Below are positions 9,866-21,084 of a stretch of DNA of 64,000 nucleotides, one piece after another (positions within the stretch are counted from its first letter, which is position 1; every line of letters begins with the position of its first letter). Where the stretch lies: NCBI GenBank assembly GCA_023052935.1, contig CM041295.1, positions 17,484,880 to 17,548,879 on the forward strand, in the 5' to 3' direction. Source of the DNA: Piezodorus guildinii (Eukaryota; Arthropoda; Insecta; Hemiptera; Pentatomidae). Both the position numbers and the translations under genes were made by a program. The notes under the pieces are model-generated. The model saw only the letters and a program-made list of their open reading frames with translations, was not told where the DNA came from and did no database searches.

Positions 9866-10872
9866 ATGAAAAGAAAGAAAATAAACTTTATTTACATATT
9901 TACAAATTGACAATATATTTATAAATGATTTCGGATGAGACATCCTAACAATCAGCAAATGTTTGGTTCATTTGGTAGTTATAATCTAATTAACTAATCT
10001 ATAATATGTGGTAAAATTAAATTGTGATTATATATGGTTGAAGGAAAAATTATACAAAAACCTAAAAATAAAAACGGATAACATAATTGATAATATAAAA
10101 TTAGAAATTAAAACAAACTAGCTTAAGTTAGCAACACATGTTTAGTTCTTTTATGAGTGTAGCGTTTTAGAGATGTTTTATTATAGTTACCGATTTCCTT
10201 TATTAATGGATTTTTGGAGACTAGTGTTTTACTGAAGTAAGAAGCTGTTTGAGTACGGACAAAATGTTTAATTGTTGAAAGCTGCAAGTCCTGGAGCAAA
10301 GATGATATTTTAGTGTAGCGTGGGTATTTGTTAATTATCCGCATTGATGGATTTTGAAAGTTTTTGGTAGTTAGTCAAGCTGAATGAGCTCCAGACTAGC
10401 GAGGCGTTTGTAATTAACGGGCGAATAACTGATTTGTTATGAGAGCTCAAATGGGATTTTTTGTTGAAGTATGGGAACATTTTAAATATTAATTTTTTGG
10501 CTTTATCGATTTTTCTATTTATATGATCTGTGAAAGTAAGAGATTTGTCTGATGTTATGCCTAGGTACTGTACGGATTTTGACCATGGGATGAGAGCTGA
10601 ATTTACCTTGATATGGTGGTTTATTTGTGGGTGACATTTAGTGAAAAGAGTTGCTTCAGATTTGGTGGGATTAATTTTCAATTTCCATTTTATGCAATAT
10701 TTGTGAAATTTTTTTTTGAAAATATTGTTGAACGCGATTCACTATTGTATGAATGCGATATGATGAGGTATACAGTGCTGTATCATCGGCGTATAATGAC
10801 CTCGTCACAAATGGATGGGCTGGTAGATCAGAAATGAACCAATTAAATAGGATCGGAGATAGAGATACCATG
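9866..10872 (-). mobile_element. Second Jockey-type LINE family, 5'-truncated
   Basis: Minus-strand ORF2 remnants in order from high to low coordinate: LSPILFNWFISDLP and SLYADDTALYTSS (RT motifs B-C, 10,671-10,871); KINPTKSEATLFTK and YLGITSDKSLTFTDHI (thumb, 10,331-10,681); and a C-terminal block (10,123-10,344). Each lies in a different frame, so at least two frameshifts are present. It is distinct in sequence from the LINE A/B family. The low-coordinate 3' UTR runs to ~9,866; possible short direct repeats (CCATGA) at the two ends are weak. Confidence 0.82.
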
Positions 10873-11518
10873 ATTTTATTTAGGTATTCATAGAGGTTTT
10901 TTCATGGTTTCACACACACACACATACACATATATATATACAAAATATTTTATGTGTGTAGTTATCATAACAATATAAATAAATTATACCTCTTATAATT
11001 ATTAATTATATAGTAGTAGTATTTTCGCCCTTAAAACTATGACTTAGGACAAGAAGGCTATGTATATATTTTAGTAATAGTGCACCTGGTGCGTCCATTT
11101 GGTTGAGTATGCACCCTCCCTAGTGGGAGCATTATGTATTAAATTATATGCACAAAGCTGGAGTTTAATACAGGCTCACTGGTCATCAGGACCTCCTTAT
11201 TCCGAGTAAGCTATGAATTAGTAAGTGCTAATCTTGTGAGAAATGTCCCATCAACTTCAACTACTCAGACCATTTCTCGCCCTCGTAAAGGTATGATAAC
11301 CCTTCGGTAAAATTGGCTGATTTAACGTATGCGTTAATAAACTATACGCTTTTAAACGAAAAAAGCAGCGAAATAACATACAAGTAATATCGGAATATGT
11401 AATGATACAGTAAATTAATACTTTTGGATAGATTGAAAAGATAATCTATTATGTGACAGTATATGAATGTGACGTTATAGCAATATTATTATTGTCCATT
11501 GAGACAAATTGCAATATA
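10873..11518. other. Unassigned region; LINE tail-like block at its end
   Basis: A short CA/TA-rich microsatellite (10,914-10,941) and non-repetitive sequence with no frame. Bases ~11,477-11,516 match the tail (AATATTATTATTGTCCATTG) also seen at 29.94 and 58.45 kb, so this may be a LINE 3' end cut by the mariner at 11,519. Confidence 0.45.
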
Positions 11519-12374
11519 TTGGGTTGTTTTACATGAAATGTCCGATTTTATAGTTTCTGAAATACATAAAGGATTTTGCAGGTCTCTGTTGTTTTCTTCC
11601 GAATGTTTACATATTTAAAGTAAACAGTTACTAATCCTCTACCTTTGTATTAGCTTCCCGATCAATTACCCCCTTTTTTGTATACCTCCAAATATGAACA
11701 TGGAAACACGCGATTTTCGAGTAATATTTTTGTACGAGTTTAAACTCGGCCATCAGCAGCTGAGGCCGCTAGAAATATTTGCTAGGGGTTTGGGGAAGGA
11801 AGTGTTAATGAACGGACCATTCGCCGTTGGTTTGCTAAGTTTACAGTATGGTGGTCCATGGCTGGGATATTTCATTATTCCTTTTTACCTAGAGGTGAAA
11901 CCATTACCTCTACAACGTACTGCAATGAAATTGACCAAATGCACACAAAAATATTTTTAAAAAACCTGGATTGGTAAATCGGAAGGGTCCTATACTCTTA
12001 CACGACAAAGCTAGACCCCATGTTTCAAAACACACCGTGCAAAAATTGAAAGAACTGGGCTACGAAGTTCTGCCGCACCCACCATATTCTCCCGACTTGT
12101 CTCCAACAGATTACCACCTGTTCAGGAATTTAGACAACTTCGTCAAAGGAAAACTTTTTGAAAGTGATGTTCAAGTGAAAAGAGCGTTTTCAGATTTTGG
12201 TTCACTTCAAAGCTAAGATTTTTTCAGTTCGGGGATAAAAAAGTTGGTGTCACGTTGGGAAAAATGTGTAGAAAAGAAGGTAAATACTTTGAATAAAGTT
12301 ATCTTGTTTTCATATCGTATTTTTAATAAAAATCCTTTACCTTGAAAACGGAAATTTCATGTGACACAACCCAA
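11519..12374 (+). mobile_element. mariner element M1, internally deleted (856 bp)
   Basis: Bounded by the inverted repeat TTGGGTTGTTTTACATGAAA at the left and its complement (ending GACACAACCCAA) at the right, inserted after a TA. Full mariners are about 1.3 kb; this copy lacks the middle, including the first catalytic aspartate region, with a deletion unlike that of M2/M4. Confidence 0.92.
11694..12300 (+). pseudogene. mariner transposase, deleted and frameshifted
   Basis: The N-terminal helix-turn-helix start is MNMETRDFRVIFLYEFKLGH (11,694 on). After the deletion comes the mid-catalytic region (VWWSMAGIFHYSFL and YCNEIDQMHTKIFL), then LLHDKARPHVSKHTVQKL and PPYSPDLSPTDYHLFRNLD (11,971-12,216). 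The second and third aspartates of the D,D34D catalytic triad (HDKARPH and TDYH) are present, but the first is deleted and several frameshifts separate the blocks. Non-functional; it binds no partner gene. Confidence 0.9.
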
Positions 12375-12412
12375 CACATTAAGTGTGCAATATACAGGAC
12401 TGATTGGAGTAG

Positions 12413-12446
12413 GATTATTGAAAATGGCAACGGCCGAAACGTAGGA
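12413..12446 (+). ncRNA. Hammerhead-like motif, degenerate
   Basis: UUGAAAA, U, stem GGC-AACG-GCC, then GAAACGUA, the same order as the better copies at 29.7 and 57.9 kb. The flanks do not form stem I, so this is probably a decayed copy. Confidence 0.35.
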
Positions 12447-12487
12447 GAGAGAAAAAAGGAAAGGAAGGTTGAGAGTAAAATATATCA

Positions 12488-12800
12488 TCTTTTTTTTTTT
12501 TTTTTTTTTTAAAAAAGAACCTAAAAATACATAGATTATAACAATGAAATTTTAATAACTTCACCACAAACAGATTACCTCACTTTTATTTGCATTCTTA
12601 AATTAGCATACATCTGATTAGGAAGCGAGAATGTATTGAAACAGGAGAGATTTGAATGATGATAGGGAAAGAGCTTGGCGGATATTTGTCGGGAGAGTAT
12701 TCCAAGACAATGAACCGGGCTGAAAAGTAGCGCTCATATTTTTTGGTTCTATGGGAAGGTGTATAGAGGTCAGAAAGACATACAAAGGTTTACTTACCTA
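12488..12800 (-). mobile_element. CR1/Jockey-like LINE, C-terminal fragment with poly(A)
   Basis: The T run at 12,490-12,510 is the poly(A) tail of a minus-strand insertion. Reading upstream gives a decayed LINE C-terminus (blocks resembling SDLYTPSHRTKKYE, WNTLPTNIRQALSLSSF and KSLLFQYIL), which matches fragments at 46.9-47.1 and 60.2 kb. Frameshifts are present; 5'-truncated. Confidence 0.7.
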
Positions 12801-13560
12801 TAAGCGAAAACTTTCCTAAATAACCAATTTATAATCCCAAATAATCAAAGTAATAAGTGCAAGCAATTTTTTCATCAAATTCGATTCACCATTATATATA
12901 ATCGATTATAGACAATTTTACTGTATTTCCGAAATATTCAGATAAGGCTCGTTATATCAGTATGTTATAATTAAAGCGTATCTTATATTATATACGTTTT
13001 AACCTCAATAAAATGATTAGACAGTGTTTAAATCCCTAATTATATATATACACACATACAGATATATTAATTCATTTTATTTTCGTAATATAAATCAAAC
13101 GAAAATAAAATAAATCAATCAGCTTATTTTGGAAACGGCTGAAAATATATCTTACAAAAATATTGAACCAAAAGAAAACTTGAGAAAATATATATACATA
13201 TATAAATTAAAAAAGTACCCACGCTCTTTCAAATGAAGAGAATCAGAAAATAGTTAAATAATACTAGATTTATAAAAAGCTTTCGGCACGAAAACAATAC
13301 ATTATTTTCCCATTTATGAAGTAATTTGATACTTGGTCCTTTTTCCCTCAATTAATTAGATGTATGAAATGGATGTAACGAGAGTTATTATATTTAATTA
13401 GAGTCCTTTTTATCTTATCTTTCTTATAACTTTCCATTTTTTGCCTTGTAAAGAAATAAATTCTTTAAATATATAAATTGGAAACAAAACATTTCATTTT
13501 CGAAGAGAATATTCTCTTTTATAATCTACTAGTGTAGCCTTCTATGACTTCCGTAGCTTG
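12801..13560. other. Unassigned AT-rich spacer
   Basis: No frame or repeat supported; short TA-rich microsatellites near 13,045 and 13,190. Confidence 0.5.
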
Positions 13561-13566
13561 GTAATT

Positions 13567-13628
13567 TTTTTTTTTTTTTTAACATATTTTTATTGATATT
13601 TACAACTGTACATACAATAAATGAAATT
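13567..13628 (-). mobile_element. Jockey LINE 3' end, ~60 bp with poly(A)
   Basis: T run then TTATTGATATTTACAACTGT in plus view, the terminal signature of the LINE A/B family. This is an extremely short 5'-truncated insertion abutting the next element head to head. Confidence 0.6.
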
Positions 13629-13629
13629 A

Positions 13630-15055
13630 GGAAGAGGGATATAATCCTCTTTCTAAAACCAGGTAAAACTCCCAACATTACAACATCATATGGAATACTT
13701 AGCCCACTCACAATCATTTCAAAAATCGTTGAAAAATCCTCCTCAAACGTATATTACCTTCATTAGAATCCCACACTATTCCTTCCGGTCAATTTGGATT
13801 CCGTTCCCAACATTCCACGGTTCAACAAGGGCTCCGAATTGTTGACCATATTTCCTCTGCCCCAGAAAAAAAGGATTACTGCTCGGGTGCATTTCTGGAC
13901 ATAACGCAAGTATTTGACCGTGTGTGGCACTTTGGATTACTCTTTAAGATCAAAAACCATTTACCCCAATCCTTATACCTAGTCCTCCGATCTTATCTAT
14001 CAAACCACTCCTTTCAAGTTCGCTGTGATGCAGAATATTCCAATTATTATCCAGTCAAATCCGGTGTTCCTCAAGGCAGCGTCCTTGGTCCTACCCTCTA
14101 CAATATATTTACGGTTGATATTCCTGTTTGCCTTAATACCTTCCTTGCAACGTACGCTGATGACACAGCCATCCTATCCTCTCACCTAGATCCTGAAATT
14201 GCATCAATAGGCTTCCAAACGCAACCTTCTCAAATTGAAGACTGGTGTAACAACTGGAGAGTCAAAGTAAATCAATACAAATATGCAAACATGTCACCTT
14301 CAACCTTTGAAGACAATCCTGCCCTCCAGTTCTCTTTAACTCCATTCCGCTCCCTTTCTTTGACACAGTCCGGTATTTTGGCTTATAAAAGACTAACTTG
14401 GAAACCGCATACTAGACTTAAACGACAAGAACTTAATCGACGATTTGGCCAACTATACAGATTGCTAATATACAAGACACTACTGAAACCTATCTGGACC
14501 TAGTGACTTGAAATGTGGGGGACAGCCATTTCAATTCATTTCAATCCAAAGTCCTCCGAACAATAGTCAATGCTCCTTGTTATGTCACCTTACACCACGA
14601 CCTAAATATTCCATTTATTTTAGACCTTATTCCATAAAAATTCTCCGAATTCCATCAGATCCTTCACAATTCCATCAACACAATCCACTAGCTCAATCTA
14701 GCTCCACCCTTACCATCATCCTAGAAGGTTGAAACGTCAGTGGCCTCGAGATCTCTTATAAACATGTATAATGGAGTTCTAGTATTAGCTAGATTCTCCA
14801 CTCACGTGTTGTGTGCATGTGGATTGTATACAGGTATGAGTGACTTTTGTGCATATTCTTATTGATTCTTTTTTGTATATACGTAAATTGTGTTATTATT
14901 TTATAAATTTGTTGTTTTGTATATATGTAAATTGTGTTATTATTTTATAAATTTGTTTTTTTTGTATATATTGTGTGAATTTAGTATGAATGTTGTACTT
15001 GATCACTATTAAAAATGTCCAAATTAGGACAGATTGTAATATTGATAAAAAAAAA
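13630..15055 (+). mobile_element. Jockey-clade LINE (subfamily 2), 5'-truncated, with 3' UTR
   Basis: Plus-strand remnant from mid-RT to a poly(A) tail at ~15,045-15,055. Its 3' UTR ends in a small hairpin, TGTCC-AAATTA-GGACA, shared with the minus-strand copy at 34.9-35.25 kb, which defines a second subfamily. Overall ORF2 similarity to LINE A is clear. Confidence 0.85.
13640..14740 (+). pseudogene. Jockey reverse transcriptase (subfamily 2), frameshifted
   Basis: Blocks in order: TPNITTSYGILSPLT-like start (13,660-13,720, broken frame), SGQFGFRSQHSTVQQ near 13,790-13,830, motif A region (CSGAFLDITQVFDRVWH) ending at 13,928, motif B (KSGVPQGSVLGPTLYN) and motif C (ATYADDTAILSS) within the 193-aa frame 13,922-14,503, then a thumb with LTWKPHTRLKRQEL, a stop at the equivalent of WTYGxELWG (14,501-14,503) and further broken C-terminal sequence to ~14,740. 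Motif A reads D-x-x-QVFD, where most siblings have QAFD. Not functional. Confidence 0.82.
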
Positions 15056-15584
15056 ATTGTTTTTTAAGTAAAAGGGTTAAAATAAGTAATTGAAAATAAG
15101 TGAATGAAGTGACTAATTCGCAGGCGGGAGAAAGTGAAGCTTGGGTCCTGAATTAGCCCCATCCTCAGCAAGCATTCTTCCCAAGGACCCAACGATAAAG
15201 CATTCTCGCAGATAATCATTTAGAGCGGGTAAGGTAGGGCTGCATACGTAACCTTTCAGATCCTCATAGAGATAGTGACAATGGAAAGGTTAATGCACTA
15301 GCTAATGGTCTCATGGGCAAATCTCCGGCGGCCGGTCCGGTTTGAGGATAAGCAAGCCATGTATGTATCTCGAATATAAAAATCTAGTGCGCGCAGCACA
15401 CCACTTTCATTTATCACTTACCTCCGTTGATAACATAAATTTAAGAATTTCTAAAAACATTCAAAGACAATAAAAGATTAAGGAATTAATTTATTGGTTT
15501 AAGCATATTTGATTGAAAAAACCATTCATGCTACCACACAATAGATAAACAAAATAGAGTAAAATGTCTCGAAGGCGTGAAGAC
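15056..15584. other. Unassigned region with a TIR-repeat end
   Basis: A GC-richer non-coding stretch (15,110-15,360) with no frame. It is followed at ~15,409 by TTTATCACTTACCTCCGTTG, the end motif of dispersed repeat 'A', and ~90 bases of that repeat. Confidence 0.4.
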
Positions 15585-15587
15585 CTA

Positions 15588-15660
<73 letters not shown>
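15585..15660. repeat. (TA)n microsatellite
   Basis: About 70 bases of TA repeat. Mariner M2 is inserted in it, since TA repeats continue on the far side at 16,562. Confidence 0.95.
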
Positions 15661-15664
<4 letters not shown>

Positions 15665-16557
15665 GTTGTGTCACATGAAATGTCCATTTTCAAGGTAAAG
15701 GATTTTTATTAAAAATACGATATGAAAACAAGATAATTTTATTCGAAGTATTTACCTTCTTTTTCTACACATTTTCCCAACTTGACACCAACTTTTTTAT
15801 CTCCGAACTGAAAAACTGTGAGCTTTGAAGTGAAACAAAATCTGAAAACGCACTTTTCATTTGATCACCATTTTCAAAAAGTTTTCCTTTAACGAAGTTG
15901 TCTAAATTCCTGAACAGGTGGTAATCTGTTGGAGACAAGTCTGGAGAATATGGTGGGTGCGGAAGAACTTCGTAGCCCAGTTCTTTCAATTTTTGCACGG
16001 TATGTTTTGAAACATTGGGTCTTGCTGCCGCTCAGTGAGATCATGAGGTACCCATGTATCGAGCTTTTTTACTTTCCCAATACATTTTAAATGTCTGGAA
16101 ACGGTAGATGCATATGCATTTAGTTGCTGAGAGTCCTTTAACTGTTTGGTAGGGGTTTCCTTCTACTGTATGTTTGAGGACATCGTTGTCTATTACGGAC
16201 GGAGGTCTTCCTCGGGGCAAGTTTTCCAAGTCGGTATCCCCACGGCGAATGATCCGTTCATTAACACTCTCTTCCCCAAACGCCTTGCAAATATTTCTAG
16301 AGGCCTCAGCTGCTGAATGGCCGATCTTAAACTCGTACAAAAATATTACTCGAAAATCGCGTGTTTCCATGTTCATATTTGGAGTTATACTAAAAAGTGG
16401 GTAATTGATTGGGAAGCTAATGTTTATAATACAAAGGTAGATGATTAGTAACTGTTTACTTTAAATATGTCAAAATTCGGAAGAAAACAACAGAGACCTG
16501 CAAAATCCTTTATGTATTTCAGAAACTATATAAAACGGACATTTCATGTGAAACAAC

Positions 16558-16561
<4 letters not shown>
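15661..16561 (-). mobile_element. mariner element M2, internally deleted (901 bp)
   Basis: Terminal inverted repeats TTGGGTTGTGTCACATGAAA (left) and the complement of TTGGGTTGTTTCACATGAAA (right), flanked by TA on both sides within a TA microsatellite. It carries the same internal deletion junction (CGGCAGCAAGACCC in coding sense) as M4, and almost the same as M5. Confidence 0.93.
15765..16376 (-). pseudogene. mariner transposase, internally deleted
   Basis: The N-terminus 16,041-16,376 has the HTH start (MNMETRDFRVIFLYEFKIGH, NICKAFGEESVNERIIR), the linker GRPPSVIDNDVLKHTVEG, and a frame-shifted second HTH. The C-terminal frame 15,765-15,998 has KLKELGYEVLPHPPYSPDL and SPTDYHLFRNLDNFVKGKLF. 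The deletion removes the segment from after VPHDLTERQ to just before HVSKHT, taking the first two catalytic aspartates; only the last (TDYH) remains. It can neither cut nor join DNA. Confidence 0.9.

Positions 16562-16616
<55 letters not shown>
16562..16616. repeat. (TA)n microsatellite
   Basis: Right half of the TA tract split by mariner M2. The apparent YIYIYI reading frame across it is an artefact of the repeat. Confidence 0.95.
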
Positions 16617-16617
<1 letters not shown>

Positions 16618-17551
16618 AATTCATTCTTCCCAGCAATCCGAAGTCTTGCCTCAAACTGGTGGATATCTTAGTATTTTACAAAACGTTTTGGAGCCACTGC
16701 AAGGTTTTAAGGAGGATAGCAGGGAAGATTGGGGCTTGATATGGATTGTATCAGTGAATTAGGACGATGGGTGAGGTGCTGATGAAAGTATTTTAAATTT
16801 TCTTCCTCTAAAGTACCTTATATTTGTAGATTCGAAAAAATTAACCATTTAATCTAGTTAGCCTGTCCCGAATTCCAGAATTTTCACGAAAATAATAAAA
16901 TAAATTTGTCTAAAAGTAAATTAATGAGATATGTTCGCGCTTCTTGTAATTATTCCTGAGTATTTTTTCCTAGTGGAGAAAATATCTTTTGGACAATTAA
17001 CGTTTCAATTTTGGCTCAACATATCAACTCATCAGCCTTAATACATAAAACAAAATTCAATAGATGCAATACAATTATGTTTGAAAATAACGACTACACT
17101 GAATATTTGTGTTATAACTCACGTTAATTTACACCAGCATTTAAACGTCTGACGGATGCTCACCTGAAACAAAATATTATAAATTAATACTTTTAATAAT
17201 ACATCAGGAGTGAAATAAAATTATATAAATTTTCATATTTGTAATTCTTCTTCTTAGTTAAATTAATAAGGAATTAAACGATGCTAAAATAAAGTTTTAT
17301 TAATTATAATTAATTGGACTTAATAGACATAATGTATTGATTTACAAACATAATCTATAATTAACTTACCGAATATAAAATATTGTTTAACTGTCCTTTA
17401 CTAACCTTTAAAAGAGAGTAACCTCTCTTGGGTGAGATATTCCCATATGTGAACATGATAATAAAATCAAGAATAATGAAATTCTTAATTATGCATATTA
17501 CAATATGTTTAAATAAGTTTCTTTTTTAAGTGAAAGCTGAGACTTCATATG

Positions 17552-17552
<1 letters not shown>
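16617..17552. other. Mostly unassigned; short piece of repeat 'A' and a weak hammerhead-like motif
   Basis: Bases ~16,786-16,870 match the inner part of dispersed repeat 'A' (TTAAATTTTCTTCCTCTAAA). Minus strand 16,991-17,038 holds CTGATGA and GAAACGTT spaced as in a hammerhead core, but without a good stem I or II. The remainder is AT-rich with no frame. Confidence 0.4.

Positions 17553-17620
<68 letters not shown>
17553..17620. repeat. (TA)n microsatellite
   Basis: Uninterrupted TA dinucleotides. Confidence 0.95.
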
Positions 17621-18019
17621 TATTATCCATCCTTAGTGTGTGAAGCTGTTACCCTTTGAGTTTTGTAGGGAGAAAGGGGAGAAGTTTAGAAAACTTATTT
17701 CATATAGGTTTTTCATAAACAATTATTATGTTAATCGCTAACATCTTCATAAGCAAAGTTAAAGAACATTAAAAATTCTATAATAACTGTTTTATAAATC
17801 TAATCGCTCCAATAAATGGTTACTGAGATGATATTTATGGATTCTCCTACTTCCAAAAAACATCCAACGAGCTAAATATCAATTGATTGCTTAATATTAT
17901 AATTTAACTTAATCTAAATGATTATCTTGAGCACCGCAATTTCATGATTGGAGAATATTTAGAGTGGAAACCCATGAATATTATCCCTGAAATATCTCCG
18001 TATCATTTATATAAACAAA

Positions 18020-18600
18020 AAAAATGTATAGAAGAATTATTATGAAATTTGAGATAAACCTAATAGTTTTAGATATATTTACGAAAAAGCTCCTACGTTT
18101 CCGGGACTCATTTTCAAAAAATAGCGGTCATCTCCTAGTGTCCTCTCTCATACTCCCCCATTTTGACAAGAGATGCCTAGTGTATGGAGGACTCTCTAGC
18201 GAAAACGAGATGAGGTTGGAGACATTGATGAATAGCTATATAAGATTTATTTACGGCCTCCCCAGAAGCTTTTCACTGATATTCTGGTCAAGGGTGGCTC
18301 TGTCTAGAATCCCGTAGAAAATACCTCCTTGGTATCTTCTTATTACGATCCTTAAGAGCCAGTAAACCTTCTTATATCCTTGACCTCACTCCTCACACCC
18401 TAAACACAATATCTCAACCTACCACTTTATATGTACCATCTCATGGAACTGCTTCCTTTGAAATGTCCTATATTATCCGAGCTATGATACTTTGGGATTC
18501 ATCACCCATCTCCCTTGGTATAGATAGTATCATCCCAAACCACATTTGAAGACGATTTATTTACCACCTCCCCTTAGATCAATTGTAACATGCTATTTAT
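18020..18600 (+). mobile_element. CR1/Jockey-like LINE, ORF2 C-terminal fragment
   Basis: Frame 18,024-18,317 contains LPHFDKRCLVYGGLSSENEM and LMNSYIRFIYGLPR, the 'finger after thumb' region of CR1/Jockey-type ORF2 (typical ..VYG.L..EN..RL..L.NS..RFI.GL). After a frame change, 18,300-18,560 reads RKYLLGILLLRSLRASKPSY and LYVPSHGTASFEMSYIIRA, the conserved C-terminus. Frameshifts and a stop (18,545-18,550) show decay; no poly(A) tail seen. Confidence 0.7.
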
Positions 18601-18654
18601 CTTGACTTAACTATACACAACTAAATTCACTCGAACTTTCATCTGTTTTATCTT

Positions 18655-18667
18655 TATACATATATAT

Positions 18668-18713
<46 letters not shown>

Positions 18714-18716
18714 ATA
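18655..18716. repeat. (TA)n microsatellite
   Basis: TA repeat with two small interruptions, directly next to a LINE 3' end. Confidence 0.9.
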
Positions 18717-19300
18717 AATTTTTTTTTTTTTTGCACCAATTGGCCAACAAGGACCACGTGAATATCATTCTGTCTTCTTCATCTTCCTTTTTCTCCATTA
18801 TTCTTTCATCTTCCTGGACTGTTCCTCCCGTTCTTCCTTTGTCCATTTTCTCCCCTGTTTCTTTGTTTTTCCTGTAAGAACCCCAACTTCTTTTATTTTC
18901 TTCCCGAAAAGCTCTCTATCTAAGCAGTCTATTTTCTTGATTTTTAACCTATCGAGCTCCTCTTTTATTTGCTTCGCATAACCACCCATATTCTTATAGC
19001 CTAGAACTTTGTCAAAAATCTGTTTGTTCGGCCTCTGATTGTTCGTTCTCACCATATGGCCATAAAACCTCAATCTCCTAGTTCTGACGACTACTTCAAG
19101 GTCTTCCAAATTTCTATATATTTCTTCATTGGATTTTAGCCTGTAGCCCTCTTGTGTTATTTTGGGTCCATGAATCCTCCTAAGAATTTGTCTCTCAATC
19201 TTGAGAAATTTCTCAAGACTCGGAAAGCAAACTGTTTCCATTCCATACAATATTGTTGGTCTTACTACTGTACAGTAGTGCCTTATTTTTGCATTGGAGG
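18717..19300 (-). mobile_element. RTE-like LINE fragment, copy 1 (C-terminus)
   Basis: Minus-strand frame 18,798-19,325 encodes AKIRHYCTVVRPTILYGMET, LEKFLKIERQILRRIHGPK, RTRRLRFYGHMVRTN and a long basic lysine/glutamate-rich tail. The order (IRPT-LYG-ET, ER-ILR-I-G, RLR-GH-VR) is that of RTE/BovB-type ORF2 C-termini, but with a divergent tail in place of GRPRxRW. The frame's first residues come from a TA-rich join and are not real. A T run at 18,721-18,732 may be the poly(A). Confidence 0.72.
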
Positions 19301-19311
19301 AATATATATAT

Positions 19312-19700
19312 ATATTTTTTGTCACGAAACGGCCTTTAAGACCACGCGAGTATCATTATTTCTTACGCTTCTTCATTTTCGCCTTTCTCTTCTCCCAGTA
19401 CCTTCTCATCGTTTCTGCGTGTTTTTGCTTCCTTTCCTCCGACCACGCAGTACCTTTCCGCTTTTCTTTATTTCCCGTAAGAACCCTGATCTCTTTCAAT
19501 TTCATTGCATATTACTCTCTGTCCAGGCAGTGCTTGTCCGCAATTTTTAATTTGTCCTCCTCCTCTCTCATTTGCCTTATGTATCCTCTGAAGCTCTTGT
19601 ATTCACGGATCCTATTGTTCAGTCTCCCTTGGTCCATTCTTACCATGTGCCCAAAGAATCTTAGTTTTCTAATTCTTATCTCGGTTTATATTTTATTTAT
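19312..19700 (-). mobile_element. RTE-like LINE fragment, copy 2 (C-terminus)
   Basis: Read on the minus strand with frame changes, this gives RKLRFFGHMVRMDQ, a Lys/Glu-rich linker with KEIRVLTGN, and WSEERKQKHAETMRRY. It is clearly homologous to copy 1 just upstream, in the same orientation and separated by ~10 bases. Plus-strand open frames over this interval are antisense shadows. Confidence 0.7.
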
Positions 19701-19899
19701 TTAATTTTATATATCTCGTTATAGTTACCTACTGGAGTGCTGACAATGGACAGTTTTTCTACATGTTTTTTTCATGTATTTTATTACATACATGTTTATT
19801 TGTTATATTTTTAAATAGTCGTAAATTAAAAAAAATATATATATATATTTCATGATCATTAGATGGCTAGATGATAATGTACCAAACCGGAGCAAGCCA

Positions 19900-20310
19900 G
19901 ACTGTACTAAATAGGCATATATATAAGAAAACATTTTTTTTCTATTTTCGAAAATAACGGAGTTACAATAGTGTATACAGGCAAATCATTTTTTTCTTTT
20001 TTTAAACTTTATACGTTACGGTGTCCTAGTTCTAAAACTCAATCCATTGTTTTCTTTATCTAAAAAGTTAACTGAGTGATAGACATATTTATGGATAAAA
20101 TTTCCATTTTTTTAAAAATAATTATTCAGGGTTTATTGGTTAAAAAACTCTAATATATTTATTCGCCATCCTCAAAAATAACTGAGTAATTGTATTAAAT
20201 ATTATTAAATCGGCCTCTATTTGAAAATAAATCGACAGATAACGACGTTTAGGTGATAGCATCATCGTAGCATTGCAATAAATTGTGCCGAGTTTGGTAT
20301 AAAAGGGATT
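19900..20310. repeat. Dispersed repeat 'B'
   Basis: Same repeat as 7.1-7.46, 8.62-8.71 and 9.23-9.40 kb (CTATTTTCGAAAATAACGG, GGTTTATTGGTTAAAAAACT, ATCGGCCTCTATTTGAAAA). This is the least interrupted copy, about 0.4 kb. Non-coding; ends not defined. Confidence 0.55.
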
Positions 20311-20404
20311 TTTTGTATTCGTTATTCGGATTATGCGGATCAGTAAACATAAACACTTAAACTTTCAGAGGGTTTTATTTTTTTCATCATATAATTAGGA
20401 TATA

Positions 20405-20535
20405 ACTAGTTGACCGTTGAGAATTACTGGAAGGAATTAGTCCGGGTGGCGGTCATTAAATGAAACAATAAAATAGTTGGAACTATTTAGTTGTTTCATT
20501 TAATGACCGCCACCCGGAATAATTCCTTCCAGGTT
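20405..20535. repeat. Foldback element SB1 (inverted arms ~50 bp)
   Basis: Begins GTTGACCGTTGAGAATTACT, like SB2 (31.09 kb) and SB4 (36.53 kb). Arms at ~20,431-20,473 (GGAAGGAATTAGTCCGGGTG, GCGGTCATTAAATGAAACAA) and ~20,490-20,533 are near-perfect inverse copies around a short loop. Non-coding. Confidence 0.8.
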
Positions 20536-20559
20536 TTATTTTTTGGTCCATTACAAATA

Positions 20560-21084
20560 ATATTATTTTATTGAAAATAAATAACCAAAAGTGATTTTCT
20601 TTACTTTTCTCCCTCCATCTAATTTTCTCCTCGTTAAATGCAGGTTAATTTTTAAGTATAATGAACAATTTATAAAAATATTTGGCTGTGTTTTCTTTAT
20701 TTATTACTACCACATAGAAACTAGAAAATATTAACTTTCGTAAGTTCGTCGCAGCAGCTACTATAAGCTTAGTCTATCGTGTGCCGTTTCGCTGACTAGA
20801 AGGCTATATAGACAAGGAAAACATAATTTTTATAGCTTTTATCAGATATTCAAATTAGGGTAATAGCCCCAATCTTCTCTTCCAACTTTTACTTAATGCT
20901 TAGAAGATGAAAGAATTGCATTTTTACCCCCTTTAACCATTTAAGTTACTGTAAATTACAATAAACGCCCTGCCCAAATTACAATAAACGCTATGTGAAA
21001 AATGTATTCATTGTTGGAAAATAAAATAGGCTGTAGTTTATACAACTGCTTTATTATCGAAAATCTGGTTCACGCAACACACGA
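20560..21084. other. Unassigned AT-rich spacer
   Basis: No frame or known repeat supported. Confidence 0.4.

Noticed and set aside
13567..15055. Twin-primed (5'-inverted) single LINE insertion
   Set aside because: The minus-strand 60-bp end and the plus-strand element belong to different subfamilies with different 3' UTRs, and the plus copy has its own poly(A) end, so two insertions are more likely.
16467..16739. Open frame with a run of Tyr-Ile repeats (also frames at 37,062-37,262, 38,348-38,719, 38,448-38,648 and 63,210-63,431)
   Set aside because: These are (TA)n microsatellites read as alternating Tyr/Ile codons; no coding signal outside the repeat.
16991..17038. Canonical hammerhead (CTGATGA ... 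GAAACGTT on the minus strand)
   Set aside because: The conserved words are present at plausible spacing, but neither stem I nor stem II pairs convincingly; kept only as a weak remnant.
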